Shown here: positions 1 through 8,212 of the stretch, piece after piece | Layout of the letters: each line of letters opens with the position of its first letter | Numbering within the stretch: position 1 is the first letter of the stretch | DNA from: an uncultured Collinsella sp. | GTDB taxonomy: Bacteria > Actinomycetota > Coriobacteriia > Coriobacteriales > Coriobacteriaceae | Reading direction: 5' to 3' | DNA: 64,000 nt | NCBI GenBank assembly: GCA_900541725.1 | Contig: UQLB01000007.1 | Span: forward strand, 1 to 64,000 | The notes under the pieces: generated by a model | Databases searched by the model: none | Told to the model about the DNA's origin: nothing | The model's input: only the letters and a program-made list of their open reading frames with translations | Translations under genes and position numbers: made by a program

Positions 1-54
1 CCAGGCCCGATTTTGCCTCTTGACAATGTCCTGCTCATATTAAAAGGAACGTCC

Positions 55-555
55 CTATCTGCCATCTACGCGCTTGGCCATCCAGACATGGGGCTGGCCC
101 TCGTCTTCGTAATCTACCGGGGCGATTTGCGTGTAGCCCGCCTTTGCATAGAGCGGCAACACGTATTCCTGCGCATGCAGCTTAATAAGCTTAGCGCCGG
201 CATCGCGTGCACACGAAGCACTGGCCTCGACGATCGCACTCGCCAGTCCGCGACGACGCATAGCCGGCAGCACGGCGACGCGCCCCATAATGTAGGTCTC
301 CCCCGCCGCAACGCCTTCGTCCATGTCGCATGCCGGCAACACCGGGGCCTCTGCGTCAGCCACGCGCTCAAGCTCTTCGGGAAACACGCGCGAGCAACCG
401 GCAAGCTCGCCGTCTGCATAGAGCGTCACATGAATGCAGTTCGGATCCTCGTCGATAGCGTCGAACTCATTCTCGTAGCCCTGCTCGTCCATAAAAACGA
501 CGCGGCGCACCAGCGCCGCGTCATCAAAGCATCCCGTCTTAAGTTGGATATCCAT
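55..555 (-). CDS. GNAT-family N-acetyltransferase
   Basis: This 166-residue protein is probably an acetyl-CoA-dependent N-acetyltransferase acting on a small molecule or a protein amine in the cytoplasm. The visible signature is the acetyl-CoA loop region GRVAVLPAMRRRGLASAIVE at about residues 90-110, followed by AGAKLIKLHAQEYVLPLYAKAGY, the usual C-terminal GNAT pattern. I chose the ATG at 555 because AAGGGG lies a few bases upstream; a TTG six codons earlier has no such site. It is the last gene after cpsCDB, about 40 bp behind cpsB, so it may share that transcript. The substrate cannot be told from sequence. Confidence 0.85.
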   Translation of the reverse strand: MDIQLKTGCFDDAALVRRVVFMDEQGYENEFDAIDEDPNCIHVTLYADGELAGCSRVFPEELERVADAEAPVLPACDMDEGVAAGETYIMGRVAVLPAMRRRGLASAIVEASASCARDAGAKLIKLHAQEYVLPLYAKAGYTQIAPVDYEDEGQPHVWMAKRVDGR

Positions 556-594
556 GGCTGCCCCTTCATTCAATGCGAACGTTAGGGACAGATT

Positions 595-1245
595 TTAGCG
601 AAAATGGGCTCCACGCACGCTAAACTTCGCGCGAGCCTTCGCCAGGCAGTCGTAATGACCCACGTTATGGGCATCGCTCGCGATGAAGCTGTACAGGTTC
701 TGATCGAACAGGCGCTGTGCCGGCTTTTTCTCGCGACCAAAGCGACCGCCGGCAATAAAGTCCGCCGAAGCCTGCAGCTTGCAGCCCATATCGACCAGGC
801 GCTCCGCCACGCTTACATCCTTTTGAACCGCACGATAGCGCTCAGGATGAGCGATAATCACCTGGTAACCACGGCACTGCAAATCGTAAATCGTGTTCTC
901 GTACTCTCTAAACGCATACGCATCGGCATGCGTCGAAAGCTCGAGCAGAAACTCGTTGGCTCCATCGAAATGCAAGTACTCCGCAGCATCGATACCAAGC
1001 TCAACAAGCTTTCGATGGTTGACCTCGAAGCCCATCTGGAGCGGAAAACCGTCAGCGTTATCACGCAGCAGCTCAAAGGCATCCCACATCTTGTCGTAAT
1101 CAAAATAGGGATCACGGCAGTGAGGAGTGCAAACGATTCTGGTTACACCGGCCCGCTTGGCAGCCTCGAGCATCGCCAAGCTCTCATCGAGATCGGCGGC
1201 GCCGTCGTCTACACCCGGCAAGATATGGCAATGAATGTCACGCAT
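595..1245 (-). CDS. cpsB: CpsB/CapC-type tyrosine-protein phosphatase (PHP domain)
   Basis: This 216-residue manganese-dependent PHP phosphatase should remove phosphate from the tyrosine tail of its partner kinase CpsD. PHP metal ligands are visible: DIHCHILPGVDDG at the N-terminus, TPHCRDPY near residue 40, IAHPERY near 130 and a terminal SDAHN motif. The length fits the family (about 240). It sits 17 bp after cpsD in the same direction, the classic cpsC-cpsD-cpsB phosphoregulation set. No glycosyltransferases or polymerase of a capsule cluster are next to it in this window, so its polysaccharide target lies elsewhere. Confidence 0.9.
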   Translation of the reverse strand: MRDIHCHILPGVDDGAADLDESLAMLEAAKRAGVTRIVCTPHCRDPYFDYDKMWDAFELLRDNADGFPLQMGFEVNHRKLVELGIDAAEYLHFDGANEFLLELSTHADAYAFREYENTIYDLQCRGYQVIIAHPERYRAVQKDVSVAERLVDMGCKLQASADFIAGGRFGREKKPAQRLFDQNLYSFIASDAHNVGHYDCLAKARAKFSVRGAHFR

Positions 1246-1262
1246 AGGTCAGCCTTAATCAA

Positions 1263-2000
1263 CTAAACGTTTGCTCGGTTGGTGAAGATGCCCTTTTTGG
1301 AAGTCCCCTGATCGTCGGAGCCCTTCTTCACCTTCTTACCGTCCTTGGTGTAGTAGGAGTAGTAGTACTCGCTGGTCTCGGTCTCGCAGTAGTTCATAAC
1401 GGTACCGATGAGCTTGACCTTCTCGGACTTCTTAAGCTGGCCGATGGCGTTGAGCGCCTCCTCGCGCTTGGTGAAATCCTCACGCACGACAAAAAGCGCA
1501 CCGTCGGTCAGACTCGCGATCTCGGCAGCATCGATGAAAGTGCCGACCGGGGGAGCATCAAAGATGACGTACTGGAACTTGGCGGACAGCGCCTTTACCA
1601 GCTTGGCAAAGCGGTGAGAGACGATGATGTCGGCAGGATTGGGAATATGCGGCTCGGCATCGAGGAAGTAGAAGTTCTTCTGACCCGTCTCGACAATTGC
1701 CTGGTCAATGGAGATCTGCTCGGAAAGAACCGCATAGAGTCCGCCGCGGGAGCGGACGCCGAGCATATCGGAAAGGGACCTGCGGCGCATATCGGCCTCG
1801 ACCAGGAGCACGGACTTGCCGCTCGTGGCGATTGCCTGAGCAAGGTTAATGGAAACCGTAGACTTGCCCTCGTTGGGAATCGAGGAGGTAACGGTGATGG
1901 TGCGAATGGGGTCGTCCACACTCGCAAAGCGGATGTTGGCCAGAAGGGTCTTGGCGGCATTCTGTACAACGAGCTTATCGGTGTTCTTTGCCTTAGCCAT
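1263..2000 (-). CDS. cpsD: CpsD/CapB-type tyrosine-protein kinase
   Basis: This 245-residue bacterial tyrosine kinase of the MinD/ParA-like P-loop class autophosphorylates and controls polysaccharide chain length together with CpsC. Walker A is SIPNEGKST (about residue 40), the A' motif is LLVEADMRRRSL, and Walker B is YVIFDAPP. The C-terminus carries the expected tyrosine cluster, EYYYSYYTK, followed by a lysine-rich tail. It lacks its own membrane segments, as in Firmicute-type split kinases where CpsC supplies them. It begins 2 bp after cpsC ends, so translation is probably coupled. Confidence 0.92.
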   Translation of the reverse strand: MAKAKNTDKLVVQNAAKTLLANIRFASVDDPIRTITVTSSIPNEGKSTVSINLAQAIATSGKSVLLVEADMRRRSLSDMLGVRSRGGLYAVLSEQISIDQAIVETGQKNFYFLDAEPHIPNPADIIVSHRFAKLVKALSAKFQYVIFDAPPVGTFIDAAEIASLTDGALFVVREDFTKREEALNAIGQLKKSEKVKLIGTVMNYCETETSEYYYSYYTKDGKKVKKGSDDQGTSKKGIFTNRANV

Positions 2001-2002
2001 GC

Positions 2003-2659
2003 CTATTTACCACCTTTCATAGCCGGAATTCGGCCAACAACGGGAATACCCAGGAGCTCTTCTGCCTCTTCTGCACCGCGGATGCGGGTGTTGAGCATGT
2101 CTGCCAAAACGACATAGGCAACTGCGATAAAGATGCCCGCGAGGAACGCGACAGCAACGTACAGCATACGCTTGGGACCGCTGGGGGCTTCGGGGGTCTT
2201 AGCCTCGTCGATAACGTTGATGCTCTGGGCAGCGCCGACGTTCTGAGCGACCGTACTCACCGAGCTGGCCATGGCCTTTGCGACCTTAGCCGTCTCCTTG
2301 GCATCGGTGCCGGTAACCGAAAGCGTAATGACACGCGTGGTGGTCTCGGAGGAAACAGACACCTTGTAGTCATCCAGATCGGTGAGGCCCAGTTCATTGG
2401 CTGCGCCGCTCTTAACGCTATCGCTATCCAGCAGCGTGGCGATATCGTTGGAAAGCATCTGACTCGCCGAGAGATCGTTGTAGCTCATCTGGCCGCTATC
2501 GTCGGTCTTGGCGAGAATGTACATGCTCGTCGTCGCGGTATAGGTGTTGTCCATCGCAACGAAGGACACGATGCCCATGGCGATCGCGCAGACCACCGGA
2601 AGGGTGATGACCAGCTGAAGGTGCTTCTTCAGCAGCTGGAACAGTTCGAGAAGGGTCAT
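2003..2659 (-). CDS. cpsC: CpsC/Wzz-type chain-length determinant and kinase adaptor
   Basis: This 218-residue membrane protein has the Wzz architecture: one transmembrane helix near residues 18-38, an extracytoplasmic domain, and a second helix near 165-190, followed by a short cytoplasmic tail RIPAMKGGK. The sequence TPEAPSGPKR just before the second helix is the usual proline-rich Wzz segment. It should activate CpsD and set polysaccharide length at the membrane. AAAGG precedes the start. It is the first gene of the cps set; the 195 bp upstream hold the terminator of the phoR gene and presumably the promoter. Confidence 0.9.
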   Translation of the reverse strand: MTLLELFQLLKKHLQLVITLPVVCAIAMGIVSFVAMDNTYTATTSMYILAKTDDSGQMSYNDLSASQMLSNDIATLLDSDSVKSGAANELGLTDLDDYKVSVSSETTTRVITLSVTGTDAKETAKVAKAMASSVSTVAQNVGAAQSINVIDEAKTPEAPSGPKRMLYVAVAFLAGIFIAVAYVVLADMLNTRIRGAEEAEELLGIPVVGRIPAMKGGK

Positions 2660-2794
2660 GCAGCTTGCCTTTCATTTCCCCAGTTTGGATTGACAAAACT
2701 GTCCGTATGTTATCGCATCTTTTTACCGAGACCAAACTCTATACATAAGAAACAGGCTCTCCTGTAAAAATGTCGGAAGCAATCGTAAAATTGC

Positions 2795-2829
2795 ACAACA
2801 ACGCCGCACCCGAAAGTCAAATGCGGCGT
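2795..2829 (-). terminator. Rho-independent terminator after phoR-like gene
   Basis: The arms ACGCCGCA and TGCGGCGT (8 bp) enclose a short loop and are followed on the minus strand by TTGTTGTG. It lies about 25 bp after the histidine kinase stop, and so ends the pstB-phoB-phoR unit before cpsC. Confidence 0.7.
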
Positions 2830-2854
2830 CTGCATCAATATCTATGTTGTATCG

Positions 2855-4279
2855 CTATGCGAATGGCTCGTCCTGCTGTATGGGAAACGTCACCGTAATG
2901 GTGGTTCCCACGCCCAACGCGCTCGACAAATCGAGCGTGGCGTGATGATACAGGGCCGCATGCTTGACAATGGCAAGCCCCAGGCCGGTTCCGCCGCGTG
3001 CCTTGGACCTACTCTTGTCCACGCGATAGAACCGCTCAAATACCTTGCCCTGTTCTTCAGGCGCGATACCGATTCCCGTGTCGGCGACCGCGAGGAACGG
3101 ATGGCCTTCGTCGTTGGTGCCGCACTGCAGCGTAACCGTACCGCCGGGCCGATTGTAGCGGATGGCGTTGCTTGCCAGATTATAGATGAGCTCGTCGATC
3201 AAGCGCGACACGCCTTCGATGACCACAGGCTTGGTCTCATGACTTATCGTCACATTCGCCTGACGGGCGACCTGTTCAAGACGCTGCTCAACCGCGTAGA
3301 TGGCACGCGAGAGCTCAATAGGCTCCGTGGACCCAATGGGCACCGCCTCGCCCTCAGTTGCACGCTCGGCCTCGTCCAAGTTAGACAGCGTAAGGATGTC
3401 GTTGACGAGCGCCGCCAAGCGGCCTGCCTCACGATAGATGCGACCGCCAAAGTTGCGCAGGTCGTCCTCGCCCTCGACCATGCCGTTTGCGATGAGCTCG
3501 GCATAGCCCGAAATCGCCGTAAGCGGCGTCTTGAGCTCATGGGTGATATTCGCCGTGAACTCGCGGCGCATACGGTCGTTGTCCGCCAGCACCGCCATTT
3601 GGCGCTTGAGTTCCTGGCGCTGCGACTCGATACGCTCAAGCATGGGGACCATCTCGGCATAGGCGTGCTCATAGCTACGGCGTGGGTGGTCCAAATCCAC
3701 CTCTTGCAACGGCGCGATGATGGCACGGGACTCGCGGCGCGCCATAAAAAACGAGAGTACCGCACCCGCTGCTGCGATAAGCAGCATCGGCGCCACCATC
3801 GACAGCAAAATCGCCGCAACGCCAGGCTGGGCCTGCGCCAAGCGGACAACCTGGCCGTTATCAAGGGCGACGGCGCGATACAGCATAATCTCGTCGAGCG
3901 TAGAGCTTGCGCGCTCCGCGGAACCCAAACCACTCTCAAAGGCCTCGATGACCTCGGGGCGATCGCCATGGTTGGGCAGTGTGGAAGGCGACGCCTCGTT
4001 GTCGTAGGCAACCGATCCATCCTTGTTAATCAGCGTGATGCGCAAGTCCTCGCGATCGAGGCTACGCAAGAACGGGATGGGCTCCTGCTGCTCATCGAGG
4101 GCGGCAGCAATGAGCTCGGTTTCCTGCGCCAGGTTGGCACTCGTGGCATCCGCCAAGGTGTTTTGCACAAAGAACGCACCCAGCACCGTAAACGCCACGA
4201 TAACCGCCATGGCGCAGACAAAGATCGTCACAAAAACGCGGTGCGACAGCGTATGTTTTCCCTGGGGGGCGAAGACCAC
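2855..4279 (-). CDS. phoR: PhoR-like sensor histidine kinase
   Basis: This 474-residue membrane histidine kinase has a helix near residues 12-35, an extracytoplasmic sensor of about 120 residues, and a second helix near 155-180. The catalytic core follows: H-box NITHELKTPL near 245, N-box ASNAIRYN, G-boxes DTGIGIAPEEQGKVFERFYR and GGTGLGLAI. It starts 3 bp after the response regulator and lies in one unit with pstB, so phosphate sensing is the natural reading. The phosphate role is inferred from context; the kinase class is certain. Confidence 0.88.
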   Translation of the reverse strand: MVFAPQGKHTLSHRVFVTIFVCAMAVIVAFTVLGAFFVQNTLADATSANLAQETELIAAALDEQQEPIPFLRSLDREDLRITLINKDGSVAYDNEASPSTLPNHGDRPEVIEAFESGLGSAERASSTLDEIMLYRAVALDNGQVVRLAQAQPGVAAILLSMVAPMLLIAAAGAVLSFFMARRESRAIIAPLQEVDLDHPRRSYEHAYAEMVPMLERIESQRQELKRQMAVLADNDRMRREFTANITHELKTPLTAISGYAELIANGMVEGEDDLRNFGGRIYREAGRLAALVNDILTLSNLDEAERATEGEAVPIGSTEPIELSRAIYAVEQRLEQVARQANVTISHETKPVVIEGVSRLIDELIYNLASNAIRYNRPGGTVTLQCGTNDEGHPFLAVADTGIGIAPEEQGKVFERFYRVDKSRSKARGGTGLGLAIVKHAALYHHATLDLSSALGVGTTITVTFPIQQDEPFA

Positions 4280-4282
4280 GGG

Positions 4283-5011
4283 TTACTCCTCCGATGCGGT
4301 GGCCGCGGTGTCGTCACCTTCGGCACCATCACCGGCAGAAGGCTCGGCCAAGCGGTAGCCCACGCCGCGCACGGTCTCGATGGCGCTGGCATGCTCGCCC
4401 AGTTTTTGGCGAAGCGTCTGCACGTGCACGTCAACGGTGCGCGAACCGCCGTCGAAGTCCCAGCCCCACACGCTCTGCAGCAACGACTCGCGGGTAAAGA
4501 CCACGCCGGGCTTGCGCATGAGGTACTCGAGCAGGTCGAACTCGCGCAGGGTGAGCTTAAGCGACTCGCCGGCAACGGTCACCTCGCGATGGCTGGGCGA
4601 GAGCACGATGTCGCCCACGCTGAGCACATCGCTTGCCTGTTTGACCATGCCGCCGCGACGCAGCAGTGCGCGGCAGCGGCTGGCGAGCTCCATGAGCGAA
4701 AACGGCTTAGTCAGGTAATCGTCGGCACCGCCATCGAGCGCCATCACCTTGTCGAGCTCGGTATCCTTGGCGGTAAGCATCATGATGGGCACCGTCGCCG
4801 TCAGGCGATCGGCACGCAGTCGACGCATAATCGCCAAGCCATCGGTATCGGGCAGCATGATGTCGAGCAGGACGGCATCGGGTACCCGTCGCGCCACGGC
4901 AGCCTTAAACTCACCGTCGCACGAAAAGCCTTCGGCCTCAATCCCCTGCTTGCGCAGCGCATAGACCGTCAAATCCCTGATGTTGTCATCGTCCTCGACG
5001 TAATAGATCAT
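4283..5011 (-). CDS. phoB: PhoB/PhoP-like OmpR-family response regulator
   Basis: This 242-residue regulator has a receiver domain (acidic EDDDN near the start, phosphoacceptor in AVLLDIMLPDTDG near residue 50, lysine in YLTKPFS) and a winged-helix DNA-binding domain in which LTLREFDLLEYL and TVDVHVQTLRQKLG are typical. The ATG at 5011 is preceded by AAAGGGG at good spacing; the ATG eight codons upstream has none. The C-terminus ends in an acidic, alanine-rich tail. Partner kinase follows at 3 bp; pstB precedes it. Confidence 0.88.
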   Translation of the reverse strand: MIYYVEDDDNIRDLTVYALRKQGIEAEGFSCDGEFKAAVARRVPDAVLLDIMLPDTDGLAIMRRLRADRLTATVPIMMLTAKDTELDKVMALDGGADDYLTKPFSLMELASRCRALLRRGGMVKQASDVLSVGDIVLSPSHREVTVAGESLKLTLREFDLLEYLMRKPGVVFTRESLLQSVWGWDFDGGSRTVDVHVQTLRQKLGEHASAIETVRGVGYRLAEPSAGDGAEGDDTAATASEE

Positions 5012-5075
5012 GTTGAACCCCTTTGCGGCCGGCATGACCGCATCTTAACCCTAAAGGTACCTTTACTAGATGGTA

Positions 5076-5951
5076 TCAGCCAAAACGCCCCGTCAAATAA
5101 TCCGCCGTGCGCGGATCGGTCGGATTCTTGAAGAGTTGCGCGGTGGGCGCGTGCTCCACCAGCTCACCCAGCAAAAAGAATGCGACCGAATCGGAGATAC
5201 GCGCCGCCTGCTGCATATTGTGCGTAACGACCACGAGCGTGCAGGTCTCTTTGAGCTCGCAGGCCAGCTGCTCCACCACCAGCGTCGACACAGGGTCGAG
5301 TGCCGAGGTCGGCTCGTCCATCAGCAGAATGTCGGGCTGCACGGCAAGTGCGCGGGCGATGCACAGACGCTGCTGCTGGCCGCCCGAAAGACCCAGACCC
5401 GACTCTTTGAGCTTGTCCTTGACCTCATCCCACAGGGCGGCGCGTCGCAGGGAGTCCTCGACCAGCTCGTCGAGCACGACGCGGTCGCGCACTCCCATGC
5501 CGCGAGGACCGTAGGCGACGTTGTCGTAGATGCTCATGGGAAACGGGTTGGGGCGCTGGAACACCATGCCCACGCGCTGGCGCAAGCGGCAGATGTCGTA
5601 GTCGCCCAGGATATCTTGACCATCGAGCGCAATCTTGCCCTCGATGCGGCAATCCTTGATGCCGTCGTTCATGCGGTTAAAGCAGCGCAGCAACGTCGAC
5701 TTGCCGCAGCCCGATGGACCGATGAACGAGGTGATCTGCTTGTCGCGGATCTTGATATTCACGTCCTTGAGCGCATGATGGTCGCCATAGAACAGGTCGA
5801 GGCCCTCGACATCGATGCGCGTCGGCGAGGCGGCAAGATCCTCTGCCGTGGGGCGAGTCGCATCCCCAACCTCGCGCTCGCGCGCGGCCTCGGCCTGCGC
5901 TTTCATGAGTTCTTCAAGCTCCGTGGGCTCCACAGCCGCAGCAGCCGTCAT
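5076..5951 (-). CDS. pstB: Phosphate ABC transporter ATP-binding protein
   Basis: This 291-residue ATPase is the cytoplasmic motor of the high-affinity phosphate importer. Walker A is [11 protein letters not shown], the signature [16 protein letters not shown], and Walker [19 protein letters not shown] after Walker A and DVNIKI before it are PstB-specific. The N-terminus is about 40 residues longer than most PstB. GGAGG at the correct distance selects the ATG at 5951 over an upstream GTG. The permeases (pstC, pstA), binding protein (pstS) and phoU are absent here, which is unusual: pstB is directly followed by the two-component genes. Confidence 0.93.
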   Translation of the reverse strand: MTAAAAVEPTELEELMKAQAEAAREREVGDATRPTAEDLAASPTRIDVEGLDLFYGDHHALKDVNIKIRDKQITSFIGPSGCGKSTLLRCFNRMNDGIKDCRIEGKIALDGQDILGDYDICRLRQRVGMVFQRPNPFPMSIYDNVAYGPRGMGVRDRVVLDELVEDSLRRAALWDEVKDKLKESGLGLSGGQQQRLCIARALAVQPDILLMDEPTSALDPVSTLVVEQLACELKETCTLVVVTHNMQQAARISDSVAFFLLGELVEHAPTAQLFKNPTDPRTADYLTGRFG

Positions 5952-6027
5952 ACCGCATACCTCCACATCGATATCAATTCAGCAGTATCGATAGTAGGAA
6001 TCGCGGCTCATATGCACGTGAGCGCAT

Positions 6028-6044
6028 TGTCAAGTGTTTGTAAG
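6028..6044 (-). promoter_or_regulatory. Candidate promoter / Pho-box-like repeats upstream of pstB
   Basis: On the minus strand CTTACA and TTGACA occur 11 bp apart about 80 bp before the pstB start. TTGACA is a perfect -35 hexamer, though no good -10 follows at 17 bp. An 11-bp repeat period is what Pho-type regulators bind, so this could be the site of the adjacent PhoB-like regulator. This is inference from pattern only. Confidence 0.35.
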
Positions 6045-6054
6045 GGCACACTGG

Positions 6055-7293
6055 TTATGCGGCGGGCAGCTCGATGGTGAATATCGTGTGTTCGGGCGTC
6101 GATTCACATGCAACGGTACCGCCGTGCGCGCATACGATCTCCTTGGCGATGGCAAGCCCCAGTCCAGCGCCGCCGCGATTGGTCGCACGCGCCGCATCCA
6201 GGCGATAGAACTTCTCAAAGATCACCTTGAGCTTTGCCTCAGGGATGGGATCGCCCTGATTGATAAAGCGCACGCGCACGCCACCGTCGTCCCGGCGTCT
6301 GGCCTCGATCGTGATGGTCGAGCCCTCATAGCTATAGGCAACGGCGTTTTTCATGATGTTGTTGAACACGCGAGCCATCTTGTCGCCATCCACGAGCACC
6401 GTCAGGTCCTCGCGAATATCAACTTGGGCTTCCTTATGCTGCTCGTTGAGGATGGGATAGAACTCGTCAGCCACCTGAGCCAGCAGCAACCCCAGATCAA
6501 CATAGCCGCGCGTGAGCACGATATCGTGGAAGTCAAAGCGCGTGATATCGAAGAACTCTTCGATGAGCGCATCGAGCCGGTGCGCTTTGTCGAGAGCCAC
6601 GCCCGTAAAGTGCGCACGTTGCTCAACCGGCAGCTCAGGAGCCTCTTGCAGCAGCGAAAGATAGCCCACCACACTGGCAAGCGGGGTGCGTAGGTCATGT
6701 GCCAAGTACGTGACCAGATCGTCCTTGCGATGAGATTCGTCACGCAAGGCCTGTTGCACCTTGCGCTCACGGTCACGCACGCGGTTAAGGGCGCCCTCGA
6801 CCTCCAAGAAGTCGCCGTCGATGTTATCCCAGGTGTCGGGGTGATCGATCAGGCGATCTTGAATACGAGCGGCCAGCACACAATCGGCATGCTGCTCGCC
6901 CTGCTCGTAGCCCTGGTAGTACAGGGCGCGGCCACACAAGAACAGCACGCACGCGGCAAGCGCCAGCACAAAGCCAAGCATGTTGAATACAAAGCCGGCA
7001 TCGAACAGCACCGGCCCTTCGATGCCGCCGAGCGCCATGGCGCCAATCGCCAACGTCATGGCCCACGCGGCGCCGCCAATCACCACGCAGCGGCACACGA
7101 TCTCAAATCGATCGATCAGCAAAAAGCCGACAAGCAGCACCGCCAAGATTCCGACGATGTTGTCGATGCCAATCAGCAGCAGGCTCAGCAAAAAGAGCAG
7201 CACCGTTGCAAGCGCGCGGTTGTCGACGACCGACCTCACGTATTCAAAGAGCCGATCGGGCACCTCGAACGCTTGCCTATCGTCTTTTGTCAT
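6055..7293 (-). CDS. VanS-like sensor histidine kinase
   Basis: This 412-residue membrane sensor kinase has a cluster of four hydrophobic segments in residues 25-140 with little extracytoplasmic sequence. Its core contains H-box YLAHDLRTPLASVVGYLSLL, N-box NNIMKNAVAYS and G-box GGAGLGLAIAKEIV, the pattern of VanS(B-type)/envelope-stress kinases. The ATG at 7293 has GAGG upstream; the open frame extends 55 codons further but overlaps the regulator and has no family similarity there. It follows the regulator by 26 bp. Envelope or peptidoglycan sensing is likely; glycopeptide resistance is not implied because vanHAX is absent. Confidence 0.87.
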   Translation of the reverse strand: MTKDDRQAFEVPDRLFEYVRSVVDNRALATVLLFLLSLLLIGIDNIVGILAVLLVGFLLIDRFEIVCRCVVIGGAAWAMTLAIGAMALGGIEGPVLFDAGFVFNMLGFVLALAACVLFLCGRALYYQGYEQGEQHADCVLAARIQDRLIDHPDTWDNIDGDFLEVEGALNRVRDRERKVQQALRDESHRKDDLVTYLAHDLRTPLASVVGYLSLLQEAPELPVEQRAHFTGVALDKAHRLDALIEEFFDITRFDFHDIVLTRGYVDLGLLLAQVADEFYPILNEQHKEAQVDIREDLTVLVDGDKMARVFNNIMKNAVAYSYEGSTITIEARRRDDGGVRVRFINQGDPIPEAKLKVIFEKFYRLDAARATNRGGAGLGLAIAKEIVCAHGGTVACESTPEHTIFTIELPAA

Positions 7294-7319
7294 ATCAAGA
7301 TCCTCACAAGCGAAAAGCG

Positions 7320-8015
7320 TTATTCGATGATGTAGCCGACGCCCCAGACGTTTTTGATAAAGCGTGGCTTTTGTGCGTCGTCGCCGATCTTTTCGCGCAA
7401 GTGGCGAATATGCACCATCACCGTATTGTTGGAGCCGGGCATAAAGTCCTCGTTCCACACCGCGCGGAACAGGTCCTCCACGGCCACCACGCTGCCGCGA
7501 TGCTCGACCAGATACAGCAAGATTGAATACTCGGTGGGCGTGAGGCGAACCGGTGAACCGTCCACTGTCACGGAACGAGCATCGCGGTTGATCTCCAAGC
7601 CGTCGAGCTGAATGGTCGGCGACTCGGCCGCCTGTGCACGGCTACCGTAGCTGGTGTAGCGGCGAAGCTGAGCGTGCACGCGCGCGATGAGCTCCAGCGG
7701 ACGGAACGGCTTAACCACATAATCGTCCGCGCCAAGCGAAAGGCCCCCGATCTTGTCTTGCTGGGCATCGCGCGCCGTCAGCATGATCACGGGATAGGTA
7801 TGGCTGGAACGGATCGTACGCAGCAGCTCAAACCCATCGATATCGGGCAGCATGACATCAAGCAGCGCCAGATCGAACTCCTGCTCCAAGATTGCCTTGG
7901 CAGCATCGGCCCCGCTATAGGCGACCTGTACGTCAAAGCCTTCTTTTGTAAGGTAGATACCAACCAAGTCGGCGATGGCCTTTTCGTCATCAACTACCAA
8001 AATGCGCTCGTTCAT
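7320..8015 (-). CDS. VanR-like OmpR-family response regulator
   Basis: This 231-residue regulator has a receiver (DDEKAIADL at the N-terminus, LALLDVMLPDIDG near residue 52, VVKPFRPLEL near 103) and a C-terminal winged helix with LTPTEYSILLYL and NTVMVHIRHLREKIGDD. GAGGAG precedes the ATG. It is transcribed divergently from a D-Ala-D-Ala carboxypeptidase gene, and the shared intergenic space carries an inverted repeat, so it may control both genes. That regulatory link is inference. Confidence 0.88.
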   Translation of the reverse strand: MNERILVVDDEKAIADLVGIYLTKEGFDVQVAYSGADAAKAILEQEFDLALLDVMLPDIDGFELLRTIRSSHTYPVIMLTARDAQQDKIGGLSLGADDYVVKPFRPLELIARVHAQLRRYTSYGSRAQAAESPTIQLDGLEINRDARSVTVDGSPVRLTPTEYSILLYLVEHRGSVVAVEDLFRAVWNEDFMPGSNNTVMVHIRHLREKIGDDAQKPRFIKNVWGVGYIIE

Positions 8016-8075
8016 GCGTGCTCCTCTCGCGCTCCATTATGCCTGAGGCGACGCACGCCACACACAACAAGCGTG

Positions 8076-8102
8076 GGTGATTAAGTCGGCCTTAAGCACC
8101 CT
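8076..8102. promoter_or_regulatory. Inverted repeat between vanR-like and dacF-like genes
   Basis: GGGTGATTAAG and CTTAAGCACCC form an 11-bp arm pair with one mismatch around TCGGC; the outer bases ACAAG and TTGT extend the symmetry. It lies 60 bp from the regulator start in a divergent intergenic region, a good position for an operator. Confidence 0.55.
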
Positions 8103-8167
8103 TGTGCCCGTTCGGGTGCGGATGTGGGCCAAGCGCGCACGCGATGATCGCCGACGCCGGCAAACGA

Positions 8168-8173
8168 TATACT
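8168..8173 (+). promoter_or_regulatory. Candidate -10 box of the carboxypeptidase gene
   Basis: TATACT lies 40 bp before the preferred GTG start. No clear -35 box is visible at 16-18 bp, which fits an activator-dependent promoter. A transcript starting here excludes the upstream ATG at 8102 as translation start. Confidence 0.4.
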
Positions 8174-8212
8174 CTAGTTTCAGAAGAGACCATCCCGTCG
8201 AAAGCGAAATCT

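Noticed and set aside
2942..5131. 729-codon plus-strand frame opposite phoR/phoB
   Set aside because: Shadow of the minus-strand genes caused by high GC; no domain, no start signal. The same applies to other long antisense frames such as 19770-22097, 36077-38560, 38910-40508, 46465-48270 and 49872-51464.
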